Of a DNA stretch of 64,000 nucleotides, positions 1 to 12,424 are shown piece by piece. This stretch comes from Himantopus leucocephalus. Taxonomy: Eukaryota; Chordata; Aves; Charadriiformes; Recurvirostridae. The number at the start of each line of letters is the position of its first letter. Within the stretch, counting starts at the first letter, position 1. Below the pieces are notes generated by a model. The model had not been told where the DNA came from. It did not search any database and saw nothing but the letters and a program-made list of their open reading frames with translations. Location: assembly GCA_003993805.1 (NCBI GenBank), contig RSEF01000004.1, forward strand, positions 20,215,437 to 20,279,436. Direction: 5' to 3'. Made by a program: the position numbers and the translations under genes.

Positions 1-2054
1 TTGACACAATTACTATTGCAACCAAGTAAAGAGCAAGTATGCTACTCATTGATATATGACAGGAGTTATCTTCTTCTTGGTATGGGTCAAATGTCTTATT
101 ATCATCCTGAATATTAACTCCTTTAACAGACTGTAACACTTCTGGACCCCTTTTATCGCCACTAGTGCTATCTCTGATGACCAGAATGTCAAAATGGATT
201 CATTAAAACACAAGTCCCGTGTGTAAATAGATTTTAAATAAATGAGGCAGATGTATTAGGTGGCCTTTTTTCTGCCCCGTAAGGTCATGCGAAGGAGACA
301 ATTAAAGATAAGCGTACAACATAGCCCTCAGCAAGGAAGAATACGGCAAAACTCAGCTCTTCATTTTCCACAATCGTATCAGCTCTCAGAGGTAAGTACA
401 AGATGATCCCTTCTGTACTCCTCCATAGGGACACGTGTTTATTTTGCTTATGTGACCTTTTTAGTTTTCCTTTCCATTGCATCTTTCCCTGCAAGGAGAG
501 GGTGTTTTACAGAAGTTGTACCTGAAAAGAAATCTGTATTTAATTTCCTGTTTCTCTTAAAAAAAGAGTAAAATGTTTGGGTTGACATCCTGTCTTTCAA
601 AGCAGTCAGTAAGGTTTCACCTGTTGACCAGAAAGAGAAATGTTTCAGCCTCTGTATCTGTTTCTGTTCGAATAATAACTGCGGGGGTTCCTTGTCCCCG
701 ATAGTTGGGGGACATGGGAATTTAAAATCATGCTAAAAGTGGTGGCTGCTTTAAAATATTCCTGTACATAGTCACTAGTATTTTTGCAGAAATGTAACTT
801 GGATACAAATTTTCAGTGTATTATAGTAATTGACAGGCTGCCATCCGTACTCATTTCTTTTGTTCAGCAGTACTGTCTTGTACCACTCCCTATCCCTATC
901 CCTTTGGTATCTCCCCTGAATTTTGACCATGCAGAAGGCCAATTTTGCTGTTATTTACACGCACGTGTCCTCCTTTATCTTAGTGTAGTAGCAGACAGAG
1001 GGGTCATCTGGGTCTCACACTGTAAACTAGAAATAAAAATTACTTGCATCCATCGGTCTGACAGGTAGGAGAATAAAACAGTGGCCTTAAAATTAGTGTT
1101 AGTGGCTTCATCTTCTAGAAGAGGTGGGCAGGGTAGCACTGGTTTACATCTGTCCTCTGTTGCGGGCTTGTCCCAAACCCCGACAGGGCTGCAGTTGACG
1201 GCAGTTGCTTCCAGCTTAGTGGAAGAGGATTCCCCGGAGATTCATCAGTCAATCTGCCTTTTCATTCCCACCTTCGCCAGGAGAAAAGATGTTTGTGGGG
1301 TAGCTTCAGTCACATCAATCAGGTTACTGCATTTTACAGTTTATCATCCCTCTTCCAGGAGTCTAACGTTGAGTGATCAAAGCGTGCGTGGAGAAATCCT
1401 GCTGTGGAAATGGTTTTCCTGCAGCCCTGCTTTGAGAGGTGACAGGGGACAAGTTGGGTGTCCTGAGCAGAGCCAGTGCGGTGCATGTCTATATACCAGT
1501 CAATTTTGACTTACGGATGTTTTCCCAATCCAAGTATGTTTTTTTGTTCACCAGCCAAACACTTTGTATTACTGTTTTTATTGTTGACAGTGTTTTATCT
1601 ATGTCTTTATCTGATATGACTCCAGGTAGTTTTGTTTGCTCTGGCACATTAACTGGTGTGGATTTTTGTGCAGCAATTCTTCATCTGTTTTGACGTGTGT
1701 ATCTGTCATTTTTATCAATTTTTGCCAAGACCAGACTGGGAGAATCTTAATCACAGTATTTGTTCTGGAGTTGTCTGTGTGTGAGCCCCTTCACATGAAT
1801 TCTCTTTCTTGGTGGCTGAAGGTCCCTGTGTTTTCTGAAAAGGAAGGTTTCATTTCCTTATACACTTCTTGTCCAATTTATTAAAATGCTGGCATTAGTC
1901 AGTCACCTGTTAATTGTTTTTATTACATTCCGGTGCAAATACCCGAACCGAGATCACGAGCTGGGCCGCGTGGTGGGCAAACAGAGAGAACCCCTGCTGC
2001 CGTCCTTGCAGGGCAAGTAGAGAAAGAGCAGCCAAGACCCAGAGACCCAGACAG
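1..2054. other. Unique intronic sequence
   Basis: AT-rich sequence without a recognised exon, repeat or RNA gene. Open frames of 60-140 codons here have no domain and overlap each other in different frames. Confidence 0.6.
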
Positions 2055-2150
2055 GTCATTTTTTTTGCTCATAGTCACATAGGGAGACTGTATCAGAGCT
2101 GGGAGTGAAACGCAGGTCTCTGACTTTCAGCCCACAGTATTGCTTTTGTT
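2055..2150 (-). mobile_element. MIR-like SINE remnant
   Basis: ATAGTCACATAGGGAGACTG followed by TATCAGAGCTGGGAGTGAAA, CGCAGGTCTCTGACTTTCAG and CCCACAG parallels the reverse complement of the MIR core (GGTCACACAGCTAGTAAGTGG, CAGAGCTGGGATTCGAACCC, AGGTCTGTCTGACTCC, in outline). MIR is an ancient amniote SINE family present at low copy in birds. Confidence 0.65.
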
Positions 2151-4130
2151 CTTTGCTCAACCTTCCTGATTTCACAGACCTCCCCAGGCATCATTCTGAT
2201 TTTGGTTACGAAAGGGTCTATTAATTTTTTTTTAACTCTTCTGGTGTTCTCCCCTGTAAGCTTTTCTGCCTTGATGAGCCAAAACTTTCCTGCCTTTGTT
2301 TCTGTTAGAGCTGGCCGAAAAATATGCGTGGATGAGCTGTTAGATGGCACAGCCCAGCCAGATTTGGCAGTAGGGGTGCTTTGCTTGACTTACTCTTTTT
2401 AGTCCATTCAGAGTTTCTTTTTATTTTCAGTCCCTCCTGGACAAGCCATGTCTCTAATTTTTCACATCCTCAATGGAAGGAATTAATCAGTCCGAGGCTC
2501 TGTCTTTGGCCCAAATAAGAGACAAAGGACAGCAGCTTCCCAAGGAGGGATGCAGGCAAATCGTGTGGGATGCAGGATCATCACCCTTGGACGATATTCT
2601 GCTGGGTTTAGTGGAAGAGTATTTTCTGTTTCTTGTAGGTTTATAGAGATACCAATCAGTATAATCTCTGTTAGGTCCTGAGAGTTAATGACTGTAGCCT
2701 GACTTGATGAAGCTGGACATTCACTTTACCTTTTTAATTTGCTTCCAACAATTGTTGTATCCTGCAGTACTCAATCTTTAGCACTGGGAATAATCAGGCT
2801 AATGATCCTGCTGTTTGCTTTGGGCTTCTGCAGATCATTGAAAGGTTTTGTCCCACTAGCAACACTAATGTTGCTGTTCTGCCTGCAAGAAGGTATCTGT
2901 TACTTCCTTAGATATGCTGCTTCTTGGAAAGGAAGAGGGGTAATGATGCGAGACTTTCTCACCCTCATACAGCCCTGCTGTGCTCCCTGTTCATGTCTTC
3001 CTCACCTGCTTCCTTCATCCTTTTGTCTGGAGCTGCTTGAGATTTGTTTCATGTTCATCTTCCTCTGTTGCTTTCTCTCTGAGAGGGCACTGAAAGAATA
3101 ACGGGAGTGTTGGAGAAATAAAAAAGCAAAACTGGGAGCAGAGGCTGGAGGAAAAGGAGAGGTCATAGAAGGGAGAGAGGAAATGTAGCAGGACACAGCA
3201 CAAACAGAATCTGAAAGTTTCTTTTTGGCTTAAATCATTTAAACCTATGATGTTTGCCACAACTCGAATCTCATTCAAGTACTTCAGTGATTTGGACAAA
3301 CTATGTGAGTTTGTGTATGAGGAGTCTCTCTCTTTTGTTCTAAGTTATTATTTGGAGAGTCCTAACGAGCCGTGATTGTGCTTTAGGCTAATAGCTATCC
3401 AAGTGATTCAAAATTGTGGGGAACAATTATTTGAGTGCATTATTGCTTTATCTTCATTACTGCCAAAATCTGAAGGGTACTATTACTGTAAGCTGACTAT
3501 AATAAGTTGTGTCTGATTTTCTTTTAATTAGTGAAATGTTACCTCCTGAAATACTGGTTAATGCCAATTAAGAAAGCATTGTGAGATATGTCTGATGCAA
3601 TGTTGTTGGAATTCCTCTCTGTCTGAATAAAGGGAGGGAGGAAAAAAAAGAAAAGTGAGTTTGTTCTTGATGGTTTTGTCTTTCTTACACACTTCTTCAT
3701 TTAATAAGCGTCCAGAGTGATTCAAATGCCATGGTTGCTGATGAAGGTTACTCTGGGAGAGCTGTTGCTTAACCCTCAATAATTCCTCCTGTTCCAAAGC
3801 ATGTGGGGCTTATGAGTCTGAGCGCTCTGGTAAGCGAAATTGTAGGTGATGGGAAACACTGGAGTTTCTACGTCAGACCTGATGACAACAGCCTTCCAAG
3901 CCCCAGGAAGTGATGAAGCAAGAAACCATCACAGGGGTTGGCTTCCGATGCTGAAAGAAAAACAGAAACGATAGTTGTCTTTGAGTGTACTTGGCACAGC
4001 CGGTGGGATTTTTTTGATGTTGGACGTGATGTTTGTGGTTGATGACCTCTTGGGTCAGTAAATAGGTGGGAAGCAGGGCTTCTGGAGCCAAATACAGAAA
4101 CTTCAACAGCTTAAAATAAGATGTGTGTCC

Positions 4131-4149
4131 CTAGCAGAGNCTAGCAGAG
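4131..4149. other. Single-N join flanked by a 9-bp direct repeat
   Basis: CTAGCAGAG lies on both sides of the N at 4140. The two copies probably represent one genomic occurrence left unmerged at a contig join. Confidence 0.85.
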
Positions 4150-7100
4150 TAATCTTTATACTTTAGACACAGCAGGCCTTGTAACACATCGCAGCGGCTT
4201 ATGTAATAATCAGCAAAAATAGGTGAAACATATATAAATAAACAAACTGGCATGCCATTGTTGTTATTTTTACGTGCAATTTGAAAGGCAAATTATGTTT
4301 CTATAGTAATTTCCTCTATTCTCTGCAGCTTTCATTCCTGGCTGTCAGTAACTGCTTCATTAAGAGCTAATATTAAATTCGCTTGTGTATACAAGGAATG
4401 GGCCCCTGAGCCACTGATTAAAAAGCAAGGTAGAGAAGGCCAAAGCATTTAATTGGAAGCATGAGAGCCGTTAATCCTTTTGTTTTTCTCCAGTCAACAA
4501 ATTGTTGTTAAAATGAAAGAGGGAGAAGGGCTGTGCTTTTTCAGAACACAAAACGTTTGCGAAGAAATCCTTCAGCTCCTACTGCCTCAGCCCCAGTGAA
4601 TGCAGGATAATTCACCGGGAGAGGACAGTTGTGACAAACCAGAAGCGCTGCGAGTATTGCAGAGCGTATATACGGTGGTTTGAAAATGAGCAAATGACAG
4701 ATAATGCACACTTGTGACCATGTGCTCGACTCTAAGCAGTGTTTGGTAGTGACATTAATGGTTTGAGAAGCATTTAGCAACATCTCTTGAAATGCTTTTG
4801 TGGACAACATGCAGCCAGAAAAAATGGCGAGATTTTTTTTCACCTCTTGATTCAGCCCTCCCTAATGGCATTGTATTTTTGTCGTGCCTTTTAATTCAGA
4901 AAGGATTAAAGCACCCTCCCGAGTTAACGGCTGTGCAGGAGGAGAGCGCAGTTACTCTGGTTACTCCGGAACAAGCCACCCAGCAGCTTTTGAGCGGTAC
5001 CTTTGATAAATGCCCTGTGTGGCAAAATGGTCGTGCGAGGCTAAGGCTTGCCCCCTCCTGTTTCAATTGCGGCATGCTCCATCCTTGACTGTGTCGTCCG
5101 TTGTTTGTTGTGTCTCTTCTACATGGTGATCATGGTTGGGATGGGGTTGAGCTTTCTAATTTGCGTAAGTTCTGGCAGAATGGTGTCAGCCATAACTGGG
5201 TCTTTAAACATTAACTCTGTACCGATGTTAAATACTAATGTGTAGTAGCGTAAGGGATTGGACTAAAACAGTTGTCTGGGGAAATGAAGAGAACCTGCTC
5301 TCAAGACTTTTAACAAGTGACCCCCCAGGAAACAAAGGGAGCATTGAAAGGGCATCCTTAAAACAACGACTGTCATGAGTAAGCTGCTCATGTTCGGTGT
5401 GTAGGGCAAAAAATGAGCCTTGGGCATGGCAGGGAGATCCATTGAATAGTTCATCTCTGCAGACTCTTTTGATTAAAAAAAACCTAGAGACAACGTATAA
5501 ATATATAATAGCTATAAATCACTGGGTTATTCAATTATTTATATCCATACAAACCCCCTCCATTTATTTTAAGAGAGGGAAAACAGAAAGGGATTATTTC
5601 TCCTAGTTGTTTTTTAATATAAGCAATAGAGGAACAGTGGTAAATGATCTTTGTTTTGTGTTCTTTCACAGAATTTGTCGTGTTTGGTTTTTTTTCAAGT
5701 GTTTCACTAAGTCAGTTCACTGCCAAAATTTTTTAAACAATAGCATTGACCTTCCAGCAAATGGCACAGAATAATGGTGGGAAACAACTTTTGCTTTCCA
5801 AATTGTGTATTCCTGGTGGACAGAAACATGCTATGTAACCTTGAGGACAGGTCAGAAATTCTCCCATCTTTCTGTGGACACCTCACAGCAGTGCCACAGG
5901 TAAGGATTATTCAGGGAATAAATGCAAATGAAAATAAGAGAGTAATTTGGAGCCTGTTAGCATTCATGCTGAAAAATTGAGATTAATTAGATAAATGATT
6001 CAGTATGAATTATTTGCTTAGATCCATGTAATGGGACAAAATTTCCTGGTGATGTAGTTTCATTGACCTCAGGGAAGGTGAGTCACTGCAATAAAGAACT
6101 TGGCCAGTTATTTCTTTATAATATAGTATTGGCTCTGATTTAGCACCCATTTTTTTCCCCATTAATCCCAAATTAAATGCCTGGCAATAATGATTATATG
6201 GCAATGGATGACTTGCCAAGTTCAAAAGTGTGTACAACACCAGCTGTCTTAGTGCCGGGCTGACCCCTGTGCTCTCGGACGTATGCAGCCTTCAGAAGCA
6301 GTGCCGTCTCTGCAGAGAGGAATCTGCTGCTAAACCTGAAGAATTAATTTCTTCCCACCCTTAGCAACTCCAGGCTCCCCACAATGTTTAATTGTTAATC
6401 ACATGGTATTCTCCAGCTGATGTTTCCTTGTTCTTGTTGCTACGAGAGAGCTCCTCTCCTCCTTGTGCTGCTGAAGCAGTTGAGTAATGTTTGCAATGAT
6501 GTCCAGGGTGTGCTGGAAGTGCATACCTGCGCCTGCGAGGGGAAGCCAGGACTTGGTACGTACACTGAGCGTGCTAGCACCCATTCTGTATGTCTTTGCT
6601 TTTGCATAACTAGGGTCTTTAATGCTATTTAATGTAGCTTTCTATTTATGAATTATGTAGCTCTACATTTCACACACTCTGGTTACAGCATCTGAATTTT
6701 AATCAGCCCTTTCTAACTGCTGCTACAGGTCTTGGTGCTGCATCAAATACCTCCAGCTCCTTCTTCTACAAGTAGCATCAGTCTTCATCTAAATCTGGGG
6801 CATGTGTTTTCCACTCTCCATTTCACTCATCTCAAATAATATTTAATGATCTTTACTAAGAGAATATGGTGCTGAGCTAAAATATTTTTGTTTTTGAAGT
6901 GGCCTTTTGTTAAGAGTTCTTTCTTTGGCTTCCTGGGGAAATAGCCTTTCCCTTTAGCATCCCTTCAATATGTTTACATGCCTACTTACAGCTTTATATA
7001 TTTACTTTTGAGTAATCAATTCTCAACATAAACTGCATCTTTGGAGTGTTGTTAACAGGCACTCAGCAGACTGATTCAGAAATTTTTGAGGTCAGGTGGA

Positions 7101-7403
7101 CTCTTTCAGTTGATCTCTGTGAGCCTTGCGTAGGACTGATAGAAGTGGGAGCACACTTAAGTAACTCCCTGTCCACACTCCTATCTGTCTGAACGCTAAT
7201 TCTCTTTGAACGTGGTTGAATCCTGGCAAGATTTCTAGGAGAATTTGCTGTAATGGCCTTTGCAGCTTGGGAGAAATAATTCAGAATTTGTAACTAAGTA
7301 GTTACTCTGGGAAACCTGCTAGTTCGAACCTTGCTGTACAGCTCTTCCCCGATGCCATGAAACAGTTGATACTTAGCTTGGGTTTCAAACTTTTGTTCAC
7401 AGC

Positions 7404-7970
7404 TCAGTGAAGATAGCCTAGAGAATGAACATTGGCATTTCCTTCATTTGGTATGTTACTTTGTCTGTTACGTTGTTGTTGTTGTTGTACATAAACTGTG
7501 TAGAAAACACTCTCTGAACAGGGGCTGACTGCACTGTTGAACCTCGCGGGGTTTAGCTCTGAGAATGTTGAGGAGGAGTTTAAATTTTGAAGATAAGTGA
7601 GCAGCAATGCAATCGCTAGCCAGGTATGCACACTTATTCCTGCATGATTTAAGTCTTCAGGCAGAACATCAAACAATTTATTGAAGTACAAAAATAAAGC
7701 GTTGGTAGTACTTTCATGGTGCTGAGCCCATTCTTCAAGACCTGCTTGTTCCCGCCAATGATTGTTTGAGTAAATGTGAGGAGTCATATTTTCTTTCAGA
7801 TTGAAATGAGTTGTTGTCACATGAGTATACAAACACAGCCTAGTGTATCCCGTATCGTAGTGTATTTTCTTCTCCTCTTCTGTGTTGATACGCAGAAAAA
7901 CAAAATAATATTTCCAATACTTACCTCTGTTGACTTCCATCACTGATCCCGCCTCAGAGAATGCAGGCAA
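7404..7970 (-). other. Isolated 188-codon open frame, coding status unproven
   Basis: An ATG-initiated frame on the minus strand with a short glutamine run (CAA repeat, complement of the TTG run near 7472-7488) and no recognisable domain, signal peptide or conserved motif. No polyadenylation or splice context was identified. In 64 kb read in six frames, one frame of this length is not very surprising, so it is probably chance. Listed because it is the longest frame in AT-rich sequence here. Confidence 0.12.
7472..7488. repeat. Short (TTG)n microsatellite
   Basis: GTTGTTGTTGTTGTTG: about five trinucleotide units within the open frame at 7404-7970. Confidence 0.85.
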
Positions 7971-8569
7971 TGCTGTTTAATTAGGATAAGGAAGGACTTC
8001 TGGACTGCCCCTATAATCATGACTAAAATTTTCAAAGCTATTTCCACTAAAGTGCTTTGAAGCCGGGTCCTTGACACTCAAGTTAAATATGATGGAATTA
8101 ATTTTGTAGATGGCCTCATCATAAAAAGCAAGATAACATCAGCTCTATGAAGAGTATGCCAGTTAGTACGTTAATTTTAATTATACGGAAAAAAGATCTG
8201 TTTTACCTTGATAAGTTAGTGCTTGTCATTGCTTTAGATTTTCTTGGATGTTCTCCAGAGCAGGTAGAAGGTTAGCTAATTTTAACATGTGAATAGAGAA
8301 GAGAATATTATTAATACCCTCCCCCCAAACAAAACTATTTAACACTGCTTGGAAGAGAAAATTATAGGCTGCGAATAAATGATACTGTTCACACCTAGAC
8401 TTTACATGGGTCTTTGAATACTAAACGGTAACTACTTTCTCTAGTATTTCCATAGCAACAAGAAAATAGTAACTAACACAGATGTAAAGCGATATATCAG
8501 TGACATTCCTGCTATCTTCTGCTATGGATAGACTTTCTCTTCCTCTCTGCTGCCGTCAAGTATCTTCTC

Positions 8570-8669
8570 NNNNNNNNNNNNNNNNNNNNNNNNNNNNNNN
8601 NNNNNNNNNNNNNNNNNNNNNNNNNNNNNNNNNNNNNNNNNNNNNNNNNNNNNNNNNNNNNNNNNNNNN
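8570..8669. other. Assembly gap (100 N)
   Basis: Exactly 100 N, the usual placeholder for a gap of unknown size. No repeat is recognisable on either flank, so the missing content cannot be guessed. Any open frame crossing it is meaningless. Confidence 0.99.
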
Positions 8670-11309
8670 TTTCTTATCAGTGATCAAAAGGACTGCTCAA
8701 CTCAAATTCAGAGCTGGTACTGCGTTAGCTTTTCAGTGCCATCAGCTCATGATGTCCACTGCTTGGCTGCTGTATACGCTAGGGTGATGAGGACTATTGC
8801 TACTTCATTCTTTCTCCGGTTTTCTGCTTAAAGACGGCAAAGTTTTAACATATGTAACTGACAGCATTTATTCTAACTAGCACATCCCCCGGACTGTGCG
8901 AGTAAGGCAAGCTGTGGCAAGCTGTGCTCAAGCCAGCCTTGTGCAGCGCTCAGGCATGCAGCTGTTGAGATGCTCTCACTCAAACAAGTATTGCTGTGGA
9001 TTCCCAAGGGATTTTTTTTTTTCTTTAGTATAAAAGGCCTTCAGAAGTGAGAACGACTTGGGCATCTGCTCCCTGGTTCCCACAGGTTTGCAGCCCCCGA
9101 GTTTCACATTTAAATGGGTCCCAAAAGAAAGCTCAGTGAAGTTTTGCCTTTTCCCCAATCCCCTGTCTTAGCCCTTGTCATTCGGAATGCATCACAGACA
9201 CGCTACAGTGCTCATACAACTTGAATTTCTCCTAGGAATTTCTTAGGAAATCTTCATTTTCTTTGCCCAGTGCTGGAATAAACTTTAGTAATGTGAAAAG
9301 GCAGACCTGAGGAATGCTATCTGGAATGCTTCTGGTCTGGAAGGATATGAACTTTGGAGGTGGTCAGTTTAAGAATCAATCTTTGCTGATATTTTGTATA
9401 TACAAATAAAATATTTGTATATGTTGCCAATATCTCTCTTGAGACATTGAAAATTCCCAAATATAGGGGAAAATCTGTATCTTTGTATGGATCTCATCTC
9501 ATCTCAGGTGAATTCATGTATTCCAGAATAGCTGGAAGTACCGTGTCTCTCCAGTGGCTGTTAAAGCATTAGAGGAGGAAAACCCACCCTTGACGCACCC
9601 ATTGCCTTCCTGGGCTCCGTGGCGGATCCGCAGCCGGCGTGCCGGCGGCAGGGGTGGGCTGCAGGGCTGGGCAGTGCTCGGGGGCTGCGGGGCACCGACT
9701 GCCAGTGCCACGGGCTGCGCCCTCGGCGGCTTCCCCTCCTGCAGCTCAGAGCTGTAGTATTTGCGTAATTGCTGCCTGTGTGCATTAATGTTGCAATTAT
9801 GCAATTATGACACTCGCGTGACTGTATTGTCTGTGTGGTATATGGAAATGATACAATAATTATAAAATCATTACACACTGTAGCAGCGTACCTTTCTGCG
9901 CTATCGATAGGTACCTGCACTCTATAAAAGGACCGTCTCTCCCTGGAAGGTTGGTGAAGTTTGTTTGTTTTTATCTGCTACCCTTTGCTGTGAAAAATTT
10001 AACCAATTTCCACAATTCAAGCTTTAATGGTTTCCTCTAACTACTGGCCATCTGTTGCAGTGCGGAAAGATTTCCTACAGGGATGCCTGCTTTAACAAAT
10101 TTTTGCCATTGCTGTCATATCAACTCAGTGTTTTCCTGTCATCTTTCTGTTGTGATAAATGATTTCTGAATTGACAGCTGTCACAGCTGTACTTAGGTAG
10201 CAATTGGGCAGATCCACTGATGGACTAAAGCTGAATTCTTTCACTAGGTCGTTGCATCTGAAGAAGGCAGGAGCAGATAAAAGTGGTTTTTTGGCGTTTT
10301 AAAATGAACCGTAGAATTTAAACTTCTGTAATTTATCAACATTAATACATAGTGAGATTTCTTACCATCAGAAGTCAGAGAATCATTGTAATGTGCGATC
10401 CTACCAGCCATGGTTATGCCTAATTTTGCAAACATGGAATTTCATTTATTTCAATGGGGCATCTCTTGCGCATAAATCTCAATCTTTCTACAGAAAAAGT
10501 TTTCAAGATGTATTTTACATGAAAGTTAGTAATTACTTTACTATTTGCCCATTTCCTGAATTAAGATTTCCTGATGGTTTTACTCAAAAGAATCTGCTGA
10601 CGTTTAGAGCCCAGTAATTGTTTGGAGACTTCCAGAAGTGAGTCCAGAAAGGGAAAAATAGTCTGGGCTGAAAAGGCATCAGGCTTTAACAGTGGCAGCA
10701 ATCCTGTATCTAGAAGAGTCTCTCTGGTGTGGGGACTGCCTTGTATATTGCACTTGAGGGGGGAAAGAAGATGGATGGGCATGGATCAACTGAAGGAAGA
10801 TTTTATTTCAGCCCCGGTGTAGTTTGGGAGCTTAGCACCTTTGGGGTTTGGTGCTGGCAGGTGGGGGCATCGCGAGAGAAAGTTCTGGGGAAAAAATGCA
10901 TGTGGAACCCCTGCCTGGTTGTTGTGTCCTGTTCAGGACGTGTCCAGCCAGCGCTGCGGACTGCACAATGGAGGCCCTGCGCTAGGGAGGGTTGTGTCCC
11001 ACGTTGCAGTAGTGTTGCTTCCAAGACAGGTGGTATGGCTGTGTGGATGTAACACCTGAGAGTGCAACCCATCATGACGTGTCCAAGCAAACAGTCATTA
11101 TACAGGAGCGAGACGTGGGTCTATAGCAGACAGGTCTGTGAAAACGTGAGTGCTGGACTCAGTAGCAGGCAGAAAAGCAACTTGAACATTATGGGTTATT
11201 AGGAGATAAAAAGGGAAGAAACTGGAGAAATGTTGTTGTGTCACCATATAGATCTGTGCTGTTCCAGCACCTTGAATATTTCATGTGGTTTTGGTGCCTT
11301 TATATCGGA
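8670..11309. other. Unique intronic sequence
   Basis: Right of the first gap. Apart from the CpG-rich patch at 9590-9760, nothing was identified. Frames at 10561-11090 on both strands overlap and lack domains. Confidence 0.55.
9590..9760. other. GC-rich, CpG-rich patch
   Basis: A 170-bp block of high GC in an AT-rich surrounding, with CpGs in GGCGGATCCGCAGCCGGCG, GCCGGCGG, CTCGGGGGCTGCGG and CCTCGGCGGC. No protein, promoter element or repeat was recognised in it. Open frames on both strands here reflect the low stop-codon frequency of GC-rich DNA. Confidence 0.55.
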
Positions 11310-11462
11310 AAGAATAGAATAGGGAAAACTTACGGAAGGGCCATGAAACGTGGCTGGGGCAGGGGTGGGCTGTCCGGGAGGAGCACAGAGACGTTGCCCA
11401 GGTGGGCAGGGAGTGAATTAGAAAAGCCAAAGCTTGGCTGTAGCTGGACTGGGGAGATGGGT
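11310..11462 (+). mobile_element. CR1 ORF2 fragment (linker between endonuclease and reverse transcriptase)
   Basis: In one + frame the sequence reads REEHRDVAQVGRE, a stop, then IRKAKAWL. This matches the CR1 ORF2 segment usually seen as EEYRDVARACRDGIRKAKAQLEL. Two in-frame stops show decay. The 79-bp core at 11354-11432 is about 85% identical to the reverse complement of 12744-12822. Boundaries are approximate; nothing recognisable as CR1 continues to the right into 11463-12400. Confidence 0.75.
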
Positions 11463-12424
11463 CTCTTCTTGCTGTTTTGTCTGTATAGCTGTCACGTCCT
11501 CCTCCCTCCTTCCCAGCTGCTGCGCTGCAAGGACGCTTCTGACAGTGCACTGGCTCTTCATAGGAAACCAAGCTGCCATCTCTTCTCCTTTTGTTCTTTC
11601 CCTCCCCACACTGGTTTCTCCTCCACAACTCCTTTCCTGCCCAAACCTCCCCTTCATTCAGCGCTATGTACTTCCAAGTTCTCCGTCTTTACCGTACCCC
11701 ATGATTTTGTCGGGCCTCTCTGGGGTACCCGACTGCAGAGCAGTGCTCCTCGCCAGCTCTGTGCTGCCCCACAGGGTTCCAGGGCTCTGTGCAAACCCAC
11801 CCAGGGAACACAGAAAAGCACTGCAGAGCCACACACCGCACGTCTGCCATCAGCCTGTCCATGACAAGAGAAGATCTTTGTTTTCAGACGGCACGGGTGG
11901 GCTCAGATGTCTTCAGCAGCCACCCTCAGCCAGAATCTCGCCACGCTCTGGGGGTAGAAATCAGACCCCAAGTGGCCAATTTGGCATTTTGCAATGGTGC
12001 ATTTTTGCGGATGGTCAAATATACTTTGGAGAAGAAAATGCTTGTGGAGAGCCACGTTTTACCCAAGTTTTATAATTGAGTTATTACGGAAGTGTGTAGA
12101 AAATGGGGTTTAGAATAGAAGTGCTGACACTAGAACAGCATGAACACAGCTGTTATAATATAGTAAATTTGTAAGAAATTGTATAGCTAACAAAGTAGGT
12201 CAACAGCTTCAGAGGAAAAACTGTTTCAGATGGCACGCTGCTCGATCTTAGGAGATCTTGATGTTTTTTTCAACATGAGAACAGAGATGTTTTCCCTTCT
12301 GTGCTAATTCCTGTCATCTTTGATTTTAAAAATATTAATGCTGGAAGGTGGGGCTGACCTCCAAATGTGGGTAAATACAAATCTGGCACGTACCGGTACA
12401 GCACAGTGGAGCACAGACCAGAGA
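11463..12424. other. Pyrimidine-rich intronic stretch between two CR1 fragments
   Basis: C/T-rich sequence with few stop codons, producing overlapping 208- and 213-codon + frames that begin in or beside the CR1 fragment at 11310-11462. Composition explains the open frames; no protein family is recognisable. Confidence 0.5.

Larger units (their letters stand above)
2151..8569. other. Unique intronic sequence
   Basis: No recognised gene or dispersed repeat apart from the single-N join at 4140 and the open frame at 7404-7970. Purine-rich and T-rich runs (for example 3634-3655, 2222-2232) are low-complexity only. Confidence 0.6.

Noticed and set aside
7320..7345. tRNA-like B box (AGTTCGAACC)
   Set aside because: No matching A box, acceptor stem or anticodon arm could be folded around it.
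8500..8787. Open frame spanning the first N gap
   Set aside because: Artefact of translating the gap placeholder; nothing coding is recognisable on either flank.
11434..12075. Overlapping + strand open frames of 208 and 213 codons
   Set aside because: They overlap in different frames in pyrimidine-rich, stop-poor sequence and begin in or beside a CR1 ORF2 fragment. No domain, splice or conservation support.
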